From Desulfosporosinus nitroreducens (GTDB lineage Bacteria; Bacillota; Desulfitobacteriia; Desulfitobacteriales; Desulfitobacteriaceae): a DNA stretch of 64,000 nt. Positions 36,246 to 44,462 of this stretch are shown here, in pieces. The position numbers were made by a program, and so were the translations under genes. A model generated the notes under the pieces. That model did not search any database, was not told where the DNA came from, and saw only the letters and a program-made list of their open reading frames with translations. Location of the stretch: contig NZ_JAMHFY010000011.1 in the NCBI RefSeq assembly GCF_023897015.1, positions 102,162-166,161 of the forward strand. The letters run 5' to 3'. Numbering within the stretch: position 1 is the stretch's first letter; every line of letters begins with the position of its first letter.

Positions 36246-36713
36246 TTACAAGTTGTCATGATTTCCAGGAGGTAGTTTATATTTTTTACAATCATGACAA
36301 TAGCCATAGATCTCCAGTTTATGTCCTGTAATGTCAAAATCTATCTTATTTTTTAGAGTTTGCTTTAATTCGCCAATAGGACAGTCTTCAATCGAAATTA
36401 ATTTGTGGCATCCCACGCATAAAATATGGTGTTTATGCTCATTGTGGTTTAGTTCATATAACGCTTTACCGTCATCTACTCTATTGGATTTAATGACTAA
36501 GTTTTTCGAGGCAAAGGTATCAAGCGTTCTATATACAGTTGATAAATCAATTGAGGCAGTTTTTTCTCGTAAGGTTATAAATAGTTGTTCTGCAGTTTGT
36601 GGAAATTCAGATTCTTCCAGGAGTTCAAGGATAGCATTTCTGTGGCGAGTGCTTTTAATACCTTCACGATTCAGCAATTCTTTATACTTTGAGTTTTCGT
36701 CCAACAAGATCAT
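36246..36713 (-). CDS. Fur family metalloregulator (Zur/PerR-like)
   Basis: 155 aa. An N-terminal winged helix (RNAILELLEESEFPQTAEQLF) is followed by the dimer domain. HNEHKHHILCVGC and CHDC supply the regulatory His cluster and two CxxC pairs of the structural zinc site. It is divergent from znuA with an inverted repeat between them, so Zur is the most likely subtype. PerR and Fur cannot be excluded by eye. AATAGGAATG lies just before the ATG. Confidence 0.88.
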   Translation of the reverse strand: MILLDENSKYKELLNREGIKSTRHRNAILELLEESEFPQTAEQLFITLREKTASIDLSTVYRTLDTFASKNLVIKSNRVDDGKALYELNHNEHKHHILCVGCHKLISIEDCPIGELKQTLKNKIDFDITGHKLEIYGYCHDCKKYKLPPGNHDNL

Positions 36714-36863
36714 TCCTATTCTTCAATTGCTTTCTATGTCCATTTTAATCCTTTTTTATATTTTAGCAATATTTTTACTCAGTTAATTACTTTTTCAGGA
36801 ATTTAATGCAGTACCATGCACTACTTTGATAAATTTATATATGATTAAGAAGTAAAATAATGG

Positions 36864-36891
36864 TTTACAATTATTAATAATAGAGTATAAT
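36864..36891 (+). promoter_or_regulatory. Probable promoter of znuACB
   Basis: TTTACA (36864-36869) and TATAAT (36886-36891) are separated by 16 bp. Transcription would begin near 36898, just before the inverted repeat at 36906. Confidence 0.7.
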
Positions 36892-36905
36892 CTACTTAGA
36901 AGATG

Positions 36906-36928
36906 CAAATGCAAGGCAGTTGCATTTG
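36906..36928. promoter_or_regulatory. Inverted-repeat operator, probable Zur box
   Basis: CAAATGCAA, five bases, then TTGCATTTG: a perfect 9-bp inverted repeat just after the predicted start of transcription of znuA and upstream of the divergent Fur-family gene. Size and place fit a Fur-family operator that represses metal uptake. Confidence 0.75.
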
Positions 36929-36941
36929 GCGAAGGAGGTAA

Positions 36942-37871
36942 ATGTATTTGAAGAAGTCAAAACTTGTCTGGGTGGTATTATTTAGCGTTCTGGTATTGGT
37001 ATTAAGTGGGTGTGGGACAAACAACGAGGCTAAGCCTACTGTCAGTCAGAACACTGATACTAAGACCGAAAGCTCTTTAACTATAGCAGCTTCATTCTAC
37101 CCTATGTATATTTTTACCTTAAATATTACTAAGGATATCCCTAATGTGAATGTTGTAAGTTTGACTAAGCCTACGACCGGATGCCTGCATGACTATGCGG
37201 TTACCCCTGACGATATGAAGAATTTAGAGGGTGCTCAAATCCTAGTCATTAATGGGGCAGGAATGGAATCGTTTATGGATAAAGTTATAAGTCAAATTCC
37301 AGATCTAAAAGTCATTGAATCAAGTCAAGGTATTTCTTTAATCCAAGGAGACGGAGATGAAGGAGATAATCCCCATGTTTGGTTGAGTGTTACCGATGCC
37401 ATTACCCAAGTTAAAACCATCGGAGCTCAACTTGCTTCCTTGGATCCCGCTCATGCCTCACAGTACCAGGAAAATACCCAAGCCTATATCTTGAAGCTTG
37501 AAGCGCTAAGAACTAAAATGCATCAAACTTTAGATGGAGTACAACAACGTAATATTGTTACTTTCCATGAGGCCTTTCCTTATTTTGCAAAGGAATTTAA
37601 CTTGAATACAGTAGGGGTTATTGAACGTGAACCAGGTTCTGCACCTAGTGCCAAAGAATTGAAAGAAACCATAGAACAGGTTAAAAGCCTCGAGATAAAG
37701 GCTCTATTTGCTGAACCCCAATATCCTGTCAAAGCAGCCGATACCATTGCCGAAGAGACGGGGGCTAAAGTTTATACACTTGATCCAATTGTAACGGGGC
37801 CAATGGAGGCAGATGCTTATATTAATCTAATGGAGAGTAATCTAATAACTTTACAAGAGGCGCTGAAATGA
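36942..37871 (+). CDS. znuA: Metal ABC transporter substrate-binding lipoprotein (Zn/Mn)
   Basis: 309 aa, cluster A-I solute-binding protein. It has a signal peptide with the lipobox LVLSGC (Cys near residue 24). Metal-site residues: the His of TGCLHDYAVTPDD, the His of NPHVWLS, FHEAFPYFA and the C-terminal Glu/Asp near FAEPQ and LDPI. The His-rich loop common in strict Zn proteins is short. AAGGAGG precedes the ATG at 36942; a TTG at 36948 is possible. Its end overlaps znuC (ATGA). Confidence 0.9.
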   Translation: MYLKKSKLVWVVLFSVLVLVLSGCGTNNEAKPTVSQNTDTKTESSLTIAASFYPMYIFTLNITKDIPNVNVVSLTKPTTGCLHDYAVTPDDMKNLEGAQILVINGAGMESFMDKVISQIPDLKVIESSQGISLIQGDGDEGDNPHVWLSVTDAITQVKTIGAQLASLDPAHASQYQENTQAYILKLEALRTKMHQTLDGVQQRNIVTFHEAFPYFAKEFNLNTVGVIEREPGSAPSAKELKETIEQVKSLEIKALFAEPQYPVKAADTIAEETGAKVYTLDPIVTGPMEADAYINLMESNLITLQEALK

Positions 37872-38686
37872 ATCATTCTAAATGTGTCAATTCCGAATGC
37901 AAAACTTGTGAATGTAATTTATGTTGTACCAAAATTAATAACTTTGGGGTTAAACGCAGCGGTGTAGAAATATTAAAGGATGTCAATCTTCACATTCATT
38001 GTGGAGATTTGACAGCTGTTATTGGTCCCAATGGTGCCGGCAAAAGCACGCTTTTGAAGGCTATTCTAGGGGATATTTCTCATACTGGTGAACTCCAATT
38101 TCTTGATGCGAAAAATAATGGAACAACAAGACCATCTATAGGTTATGTTCCACAAAAACTCGAGTTAGATTCTACTTCTCCAACCAGTGTCCTTGACTTA
38201 TTTGCTGCAGCACATACCAATCTTCCAATTTGGTTTAGTTATCCAAAAAGGATACGAGAACGTGTTAGAGAAAGCCTAGCTCGAACTCATGGGGAACACT
38301 TAATTAATAAACGGTTAGGTGAGTTATCAGGCGGTGAGTTACAAAGAGTCTTATTAGCACTTGCCCTTGATCCAATTCCGCATCTCCTACTATTGGATGA
38401 ACCCGTATCAGGGATTGATCAGAAAGGATTGGAACTATTCTATCAAACAGTTTCAATCCTGCGCAAAAACTATGATTTATCCATTATTTTAGTTTCACAT
38501 GATCTTAACTTGGTAGCAGAGTATGCGGATCGTGTGGCCTTCATTAATAATAAAACGATTGAATGTTGCGGGACTCCAGAAGAAGTCTTTACTAATGAAA
38601 AAGTAATTCAAACCTTTGGTTTAGATTGGTCTAAACGTTTCCAAAAGGCTGAGAAGGATAGGGTGGCCAATGCACTTATGGTATAG
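37868..38686 (+). CDS. znuC: Metal ABC transporter ATP-binding protein
   Basis: 272 aa. Walker A GPNGAGKST near residue 55, signature LSGGELQRV and Walker B LLLLDEP are intact. The first ~30 residues hold seven Cys and a His (KCVNSECKTCECNLCC), absent in most ZnuC proteins; it could bind metal. The ATG at 37868 overlaps the znuA stop, and its own end overlaps znuB. Confidence 0.92.
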   Translation: MNHSKCVNSECKTCECNLCCTKINNFGVKRSGVEILKDVNLHIHCGDLTAVIGPNGAGKSTLLKAILGDISHTGELQFLDAKNNGTTRPSIGYVPQKLELDSTSPTSVLDLFAAAHTNLPIWFSYPKRIRERVRESLARTHGEHLINKRLGELSGGELQRVLLALALDPIPHLLLLDEPVSGIDQKGLELFYQTVSILRKNYDLSIILVSHDLNLVAEYADRVAFINNKTIECCGTPEEVFTNEKVIQTFGLDWSKRFQKAEKDRVANALMV

Positions 38687-39533
38687 CTTAGTAGATTTAT
38701 TACTTCCTTTTGGATGGATGCATTATGCGTTCATGAAGAATGCACTTTTAGGAGTTTTATTGGTAACTCCAATCTTCGGTTTGTTGGGTACAATGATCGT
38801 CAATAATAAAATGGCCTTCTTTTCGGATTCTTTAGGTCATTCCGCCCTAACAGGTATTGCAATTGGAGTCATAGTGGGGAATGTATTCCCCTTCATGGAG
38901 ATTAAACCAATTTGGTCAATGCTGGTTTTTTCAGTGTTGATGACAATAGCTATTCTTGTAGTTAAGGAAGCAAATACGGCTTCCACTGATACGATCATTG
39001 GAGTTTTTTCTTCCACTGCAGTCGCCCTGGGATTAGTCATACTTACTCGCAATGGAGGTTTCAACAAATATTCAGGGTACCTGATTGGGGATTTTTTAAA
39101 TATTAGCCCATCAGATTTATTGACACTTGGAATTGTTTTCGTACTAGTTATCTCATTATGGGTCGTGATTTTTAATAAGCTTCTGCTGTCGAGTATGAAC
39201 CCATCTTTGGCACGGAGCAGAGGGATAAGAGTTAAACAGTATGAATATTTATTTGCCATAATAATGGCGGTTATCGTAACAATTTCTATACAATGGGTAG
39301 GAATCCTGATTATTAGTTCTCTCTTGATCATACCGGCAGCTTCATCGCGAAATATCGCTAAAAACATGAGACAATATCATATCTACTCAGTTCTGATTGC
39401 TCTTATTTCAGGACTGTCAGGGTTAATCTTATCCTACTTTTGGGGAACAGCTACCGGGGCAACAATTGTGCTGATTACATCGGGATTTTTTGCACTTACC
39501 TTGGTCATGAAATTAAGACTTGGGCAAGGCTAA
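38670..39533 (+). CDS. znuB: Metal ABC transporter permease
   Basis: 287 aa, an ABC-3 family permease with about 8 membrane helices. The conserved FFSDSLGHSALTGIAIG segment near residue 50 is characteristic. The ATG at 38670 lies 17 nt inside znuC. Last gene of the znuACB operon, under the inverted-repeat operator at 36906. Confidence 0.9.
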   Translation: MHLWYSLVDLLLPFGWMHYAFMKNALLGVLLVTPIFGLLGTMIVNNKMAFFSDSLGHSALTGIAIGVIVGNVFPFMEIKPIWSMLVFSVLMTIAILVVKEANTASTDTIIGVFSSTAVALGLVILTRNGGFNKYSGYLIGDFLNISPSDLLTLGIVFVLVISLWVVIFNKLLLSSMNPSLARSRGIRVKQYEYLFAIIMAVIVTISIQWVGILIISSLLIIPAASSRNIAKNMRQYHIYSVLIALISGLSGLILSYFWGTATGATIVLITSGFFALTLVMKLRLGQG

Positions 39534-39695
39534 AGACCTTGGCGCTTATCGTTAAAAGGCTTTAAAAGGGGAGACCTGTAGCTATTATGTGTAAGGGGCC
39601 GTCCTAAAACTTAGGAATGTCCTTTGTTTTCACACCCCCACTTTTGCACATGGCATAGGATGCCGATATGCACTATGGTAAGATAAACTTAATGG

Positions 39696-39725
39696 TTGAC
39701 ACATTAGGCTAATGTACGATAACAT
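39696..39725 (+). promoter_or_regulatory. Probable promoter of the cobalamin riboswitch-nrdDG transcript
   Basis: TTGACA (39696-39701) and TAACAT (39720-39725) with an 18-bp spacer lie just upstream of the riboswitch aptamer. Confidence 0.6.
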
Positions 39726-39747
39726 TATAGCAATTGAATAATGGAAA

Positions 39748-39940
39748 ATAAAGGTGCTAAGTACTGCGAGTACAGCTTAAAAGGGAAGCAGGTAAAAGTC
39801 CTGCACGGTCCCGCCACTGTAATGGGGAGATGTTTCATATTGGCCACTGGTACATACCGGGAAGGCGTGAAGCATTAATGAACCAAAGTCAGAAGACCTG
39901 CCTTTGTTTAATGAACCAATAACTCTACGAGCGATAGGGG
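39748..39940 (+). promoter_or_regulatory. Cobalamin (B12) riboswitch
   Basis: Landmarks appear in order: AAAGGTGCTA; AGGGAAGCAGG, TCCTGCACGGTCCCGCCACTG (the B12 box-like core); GGGGAGA; CCACTGG; CCGGGAAGGCG; and CCAAAGTCAGAAGACCTGCC. These are the consensus elements of the adenosylcobalamin aptamer. A terminator follows at 39978, and then nrdD. It is therefore an off-switch: cobalamin should lower NrdDG expression. Confidence 0.95.
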
Positions 39941-39977
39941 GGTTCCATAAGTAAGTGTTGTATTCAGGGATATACAC

Positions 39978-40010
39978 AGCCTCTTGGCGCTCAGCGTCAA
40001 GAGGCTTTTT
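39978..40010 (+). terminator. Riboswitch terminator upstream of nrdD
   Basis: The 9-bp stem AGCCTCTTG/CAAGAGGCT (39978-39986 with 39998-40006), with GCGCTCAGCGT in the loop, is followed by T5. It ends ~30 nt before the nrdD start. Confidence 0.92.
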
Positions 40011-40038
40011 AAATGGGAAGAATCGGAGGTATTGAAGG

Positions 40039-42126
40039 ATGATATCAGAAATTATTAAACGAGATGGAAGACTTGAGACTTTTAAGCAAGAGAAAATAGT
40101 GCATGCCATTTTTAAAGCCGCTGCTGCTTGTGGAGGATCAGATTATGAGCGTGCTGAGGAAATAGGCAGGCAGGTTGTAGTACTCTTGCAAAGAAATTAT
40201 ATGGACAAGCAACCGGATGTAGAATCAATCCAAGATATCGTTGAAAAAGTCCTCATTGAAAATGGACATGCCAAGACTGCCAAAGCATTCATTCTTTATC
40301 GTCAGAAAAGGAAAAACAGCCGTGAAATGGATGCTTTGATCGGGGCAACCATTGGCATGTTTTCTGACTACTTGGGGGATAAGGATTGGCAAATTAAGGA
40401 GAATGCCAATACTCAAAAAAGTATTAATGGACTAAATAATTATATCCGAGAGGTGTTCACCAAAAAGTATTGGCTTTATGAGATCTATCCACAAGAGGTT
40501 CGAGAAGCTCATGAAAGTGGAGATTGCCATATCCATGACCTGGGGTTTTTCGGGCCCTATTGTGCCGGCTGGGATTTACGTCAACTCCTAATGGATGGAT
40601 TCGGAGGAGTGCCGGGCAAGGTTGAAAGCGGCCCTGCTAAACATTTACGATCCCTCCTGGGACAAATCGTTAATTCTACCTTCACAACCCAGGGTGAAAC
40701 CGCGGGAGCTCAGGCCTGGTCAAGCTTTGATACCTTTTGTGCTCCCTTTATTCGGGAGGATCAATTAACCTTTGCCCAAGTCAAACAGTGTTTGCAAGAA
40801 TTTGTCTTTAACATCAATGTTCCCACACGGGTGGGATTTCAATGCCCTTTTTCTAACCTTACCTTTGATATTCGGGTGCCCTCCACCTTGAAGGATGAGC
40901 ATGCCATAATCGGTGGTCAATATAGGGAGGATAAGTACGGAGATTTCCAGGAGGAACTGGATATGTTCAACCTGGCCTTCTGTGAAGTGATGTTGGAAGG
41001 AGACTCTAAGGGGAGAGTGTTCACCTTCCCGATTCCAACCCTTAATATTACCAATGACTTTGAGTGGAACAGCCCTGTGGCAGATGCTTTCATGAAAATT
41101 ACCTGTAAGTATGGCATTCCCTACTTTGCCAATTATGTAAACTCGGACTTGTCGCCGGAAGATGCTGTATCCATGTGCTGCAGGCTAAGGTTGGATACGG
41201 GGGAACTCAGAAAAAGAGGCGGAGGCTTGTTCGGGAGCAACCCTCTCACAGGCTCCATCGGTGTATTTACAATTAACCTGCCCAGATTAGCCTATCTAGC
41301 CAAGACAAAAGGGGAGTTTATGGAACGCCTGAAACATATGGCAGAAATCGGGCGCACGGCTTTGGAAATCAAACGAAAAGTGATTGAACAGCAATCAGAT
41401 AAGGGACTGTACCCTTATTCATGCTATTATCTGAGACATGCCAAGGAGAGAACCGGTCAATATTGGCATAATCATTTCAGTACCATCGGTATTGTTGGTA
41501 TGAATGAGGCCTTACTTAACTTCATGGGAAAAGGGATTGAAACGAATGAAGGCCGAGAGTTTTCAGTTAGTGTGATGAATTATTTGAGGGAACTGCTGGT
41601 TAAGTTTCAGCAGGAGACGGGCAATGTCTATAATTTAGAAGCTACCCCTGCAGAGGGAACCTCTTATCGGCTGGCCATGCTGGATACTAAAAAGTACGAT
41701 TCAATCATTACGGCAGGTGAGCAAGTTCCTTATTATTCAAACTCGACCCAACTTCCCGTAGGTTATACGGAAGATATTTTTGAGGTTTTAGAGCTACAGG
41801 ATGAGCTCCAATCTCTTTATACCGGGGGGACGGTTCAGCATCTCTATTTAGGAGATGCCCTTGAGGATACAGAGGTCTGCAAGAGGCTTATCCAAAAGAT
41901 CTTCAACAGGCATAAGATTCCCTATATCTCCATTACTCCCACCTTCAGTATCTGTGATTCTCATGGATACATCAGTGGAGAGCATTTTAATTGTCCTGAA
42001 TGTGGGGCTGAAGCTGAAGTTTGGTCTAGAGTGACAGGATATCTTAGACCCGTTAAAAACTACAATCTTGGCAAAAAGGAAGAATATAATCTAAGGAAAA
42101 AATTCGTGATTGGGGAGGCGGTTTGA
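40039..42126 (+). CDS. nrdD: Anaerobic ribonucleoside-triphosphate reductase
   Basis: 695 aa, class III glycyl-radical reductase that makes dNTPs without oxygen. An N-terminal ATP-cone (KRDGRLETFKQEKI) precedes the barrel. The C-terminus has the zinc Cys (CDSHGYISGEHFNCPECG) and the radical-Gly motif RVTGYLRPV. CGGAGG precedes the ATG at 40039. It overlaps nrdG. B12 riboswitch control suggests that the genome also has a B12-dependent class II enzyme used when cobalamin is available. Confidence 0.95.
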   Translation: MISEIIKRDGRLETFKQEKIVHAIFKAAAACGGSDYERAEEIGRQVVVLLQRNYMDKQPDVESIQDIVEKVLIENGHAKTAKAFILYRQKRKNSREMDALIGATIGMFSDYLGDKDWQIKENANTQKSINGLNNYIREVFTKKYWLYEIYPQEVREAHESGDCHIHDLGFFGPYCAGWDLRQLLMDGFGGVPGKVESGPAKHLRSLLGQIVNSTFTTQGETAGAQAWSSFDTFCAPFIREDQLTFAQVKQCLQEFVFNINVPTRVGFQCPFSNLTFDIRVPSTLKDEHAIIGGQYREDKYGDFQEELDMFNLAFCEVMLEGDSKGRVFTFPIPTLNITNDFEWNSPVADAFMKITCKYGIPYFANYVNSDLSPEDAVSMCCRLRLDTGELRKRGGGLFGSNPLTGSIGVFTINLPRLAYLAKTKGEFMERLKHMAEIGRTALEIKRKVIEQQSDKGLYPYSCYYLRHAKERTGQYWHNHFSTIGIVGMNEALLNFMGKGIETNEGREFSVSVMNYLRELLVKFQQETGNVYNLEATPAEGTSYRLAMLDTKKYDSIITAGEQVPYYSNSTQLPVGYTEDIFEVLELQDELQSLYTGGTVQHLYLGDALEDTEVCKRLIQKIFNRHKIPYISITPTFSICDSHGYISGEHFNCPECGAEAEVWSRVTGYLRPVKNYNLGKKEEYNLRKKFVIGEAV

Positions 42127-42809
42127 TGAAGATTGCAGGATTTATGAAGACATCATTTGTCGACTATCCCGGCAAGATAGCATCTGTAGTTTTTACCCAG
42201 GGTTGTAATCTAAGATGTAGTTATTGCCACAATGCCAGTCTTATAGAAGCTAAGGAAGATTTCAGGGGTATTTTACCTGAAGAAATTTTCCAGTGGCTTT
42301 CTAAAAGAAAAGGAATGATTGATGCAGTAGTTATTAGCGGAGGAGAGCCGACACTGCAAAGTAACCTTAAGGTTTTTGTCGAAGAATTAAAAGCCATGAA
42401 GCTCCTTGTAAAGCTAGATACCAACGGAACTAATCCGGATATTTTGAGAACCTTGATCGCTGATGAGCTGCTGGATTTTATTGCCATGGACTTGAAGGCT
42501 CCTCTTAATAAATATGAAGAAATTACAGGGATGGGTGGGTTGGAGCTATCGCTAATTCGAGAAAGTGTGGAAATCATCCAAAACAGCGGGCTTGCGCATG
42601 AGTTTAGAACCACACTTTGCCCTAATCTTGAAGCTGATGATATACCCTGCATAATATTAGATTTTGAAATCACTTCAAATTATGTCGTTCAGAACTGTAA
42701 GGACACAGAGTTTCCAAAAGCATCTAAGAAAAAACGGGATTTAAGAAATTTGATTATGTACAATAACAAAAACTGTGCCTTATTCCTGCGAGGTTTTGAA
42801 GTTGGCTGA
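42126..42809 (+). CDS. nrdG: Anaerobic RNR-activating radical SAM protein
   Basis: 227 aa. CNLRCSYC gives the CxxxCxxC iron-sulfur site near residue 29, and SGGEPTL the SAM-binding GGE motif. It installs the glycyl radical on NrdD. The ATG at 42126 overlaps the nrdD stop; a TTG one codon earlier is possible. The end (CALFLRGF) looks natural, but the last bases are shared in another frame with a broken methyltransferase, so a deletion may have joined the two. Confidence 0.92.
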   Translation: MKIAGFMKTSFVDYPGKIASVVFTQGCNLRCSYCHNASLIEAKEDFRGILPEEIFQWLSKRKGMIDAVVISGGEPTLQSNLKVFVEELKAMKLLVKLDTNGTNPDILRTLIADELLDFIAMDLKAPLNKYEEITGMGGLELSLIRESVEIIQNSGLAHEFRTTLCPNLEADDIPCIILDFEITSNYVVQNCKDTEFPKASKKKRDLRNLIMYNNKNCALFLRGFEVG

Positions 42810-43430
42810 TCTAACTTGCCGTAAAAAAGAAGCTTGGGAGTCATTGTTGATTAAATATGTTGGGCGAGGGGAAAACCTTCAGGTGTTAGATGTCGGAACT
42901 GGAGATGGCTTTTTAGCAATATTATTAGCCGGGCTGGATTATTCAGTTACAGCAATAGATCCGCTCCAGATAGGTTGGAACAAGCTCGGAAAAACGTTGA
43001 GGCATCAGGAAAGAACATACGCTTTTTGAAAGCTGAGGCTCATGCTATTGATCTGCCCAATGAAAGTGTTGATGTGATTGTCTCCAGAAATTCCATGGGA
43101 CTTTCGCTTCACCCGAAGGAAGTGTATCAGGAATGGTTTAGACTTTTAAAACCCGCCGGTAGGGTATTGGTGTTTGACTCTAATTGGTACCTACGCCTTA
43201 ACAATCCGGAATTGCAACGACAATGTGATAAGTACCGGCGCCTTGCTATCAAAAAAGGTTATCAAGACAAAATCATCTCCAAGCAGCCAGTAAGTGACGC
43301 AATTGCTCGGAAAATGCCGTTATCCCTTGAAAGGCGGCCACTATGGGATCATGGTGCATTTCGGCGTTGCGGCTTTCAACAAATCTTGTACCATCCAACT
43401 CCAATGTTCGCTATTTGTGCCACAAAATAA
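42793..43430 (+). pseudogene. Class I SAM-dependent methyltransferase, frameshifted and N-truncated
   Basis: The first frame (to ~42965) reads VLKLADLTCRKKEAWESLL and VLDVGTGDGFLAILLAG (motif I), AIDP. The protein then continues in another frame from ~42975: EQARKNVEASGKNIRFL, LPNESVDVIVSRN, LKPAGRVLVFDSNWY, to ICATK. The break lies at about 42965-42978, where a few bases seem lost. The usual ~20 N-terminal residues are missing and there is no RBS. It overlaps the end of nrdG. Non-functional as read, unless sequencing error. Confidence 0.75.
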
Positions 43431-43605
43431 CTCTTTATTAAAAAATAGTAGAATAAAGAAGGTATTTTGAATTTTTTGTAGAATAATAATATTACAAAAT
43501 AGTAAAAATATTAAGACATGGAGGTCTGGCATTGAGAGGTAGTCAGCCCCATGGTTCTTTTAACCTAATTTATTTGAATTTTTAATAAACAGGAGGGGTT
43601 AGGCC

Positions 43606-43791
43606 ATGAAACAAAGAACCAGAATGCAGGAGACAGAAGATCGCAGACAATCGTTGCATGATAAAAAAGGCGAGATTTTAGGGAGATTCATGTCGGAAAG
43701 AGAACAACGCTCTCGGTGGATTGTGCAGCTTATGGATATTGAAGATGAGCTAGAGGAACTGTCGCGTTCGTCCAGAAAGAGAGACTTCTAA
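43606..43791 (+). CDS. Small charged hypothetical protein
   Basis: A 61-aa protein rich in Arg, Glu and Lys, probably helical or coiled coil (QRSRWIVQLMDIEDELEELS). I do not recognise it. AGGAGGGG lies about 9 nt before the ATG, which supports real translation. It stands alone between the broken methyltransferase and a terminator. Confidence 0.5.
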   Translation: MKQRTRMQETEDRRQSLHDKKGEILGRFMSEREQRSRWIVQLMDIEDELEELSRSSRKRDF

Positions 43792-43912
43792 GGTAATTTT
43801 TCAACAATAATTCTGTGGTTGAGCAAAGTCATAGCTCTGATTCTGGCAGGAACAAACATCTGTCTGCCAAGTATGTCCATTAGATTCACACATTACAATC
43901 ATCCTCCCTCAA

Positions 43913-43979
43913 TAAAAAAGGCCATGGTAAATCTAACTCGACTTTATGTCAAGTCAAGACCTCCATGGCCCTTTTTATT
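43913..43979. terminator. Terminator-like inverted repeat
   Basis: AAAAAGGCCATGG (about 43915-43927) pairs with CCATGGCCCTTTTT (43963-43976) across a 35-nt loop. It can serve the small gene at 43606. Confidence 0.7.
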
Positions 43980-44021
43980 GTATTTTCATGATTATTCTAT
44001 TCCACACAGCGAGTTACTGTA

Positions 44022-44201
44022 ATGCATCCCCACAGCAGAGAGTATATTAATAATCTCCATGTGTCTCTGGGTGGTGCAGTCCGGAACTGTCTGTTGCCGG
44101 AGGAGAAGGAGATGAAGTCCATCTTTGCTGAGGCGGGGTTTGAAGAGATCACCTTGGAGGATGCCCCACAGGGTTATTGCTTATCTGGAAGGAAAGCATG
44201 A
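44022..44201 (+). pseudogene. Methyltransferase C-terminal remnant
   Basis: A 59-codon frame ends EEKEMKSIFAEAGFEEITLE, then YCLSGRKA and a stop. That is the typical C-terminal end of class I methyltransferases. It lacks motif I and an RBS. A further open stretch to 44331 (GNDWDEMNARVGESL, ICFRRELNEDGIDALV) looks like coding debris in another frame, which I do not recognise. Confidence 0.5.
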
Positions 44202-44462
44202 GCCGGTTAAGGGAAATGACTGGGACGAAATGAATGCAAGGGTTGGCGAAAGCTTAGGGGCGGCAAACAACGGGATTTGCTTCCGTAGAGAATTGAATGA
44301 AGATGGGATTGATGCGTTGGTGAGAGGATAGAGATTCTCTAGACCGGCGCATTTTCTTTTTGGCTAAAATAGAAAAAAATAACAGTAAGCTTACAAAAAC
44401 GTAATTAGCGCTTAATACTAGTGTTGTACAATTAAGAAAAATTTTCGGAGGTGTAAATAGGA

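Noticed and set aside
44125..44331. 68-codon frame after the methyltransferase remnant
   Set aside because: Its first part is an out-of-frame read of the methyltransferase tail; no RBS; kept only as coding debris.
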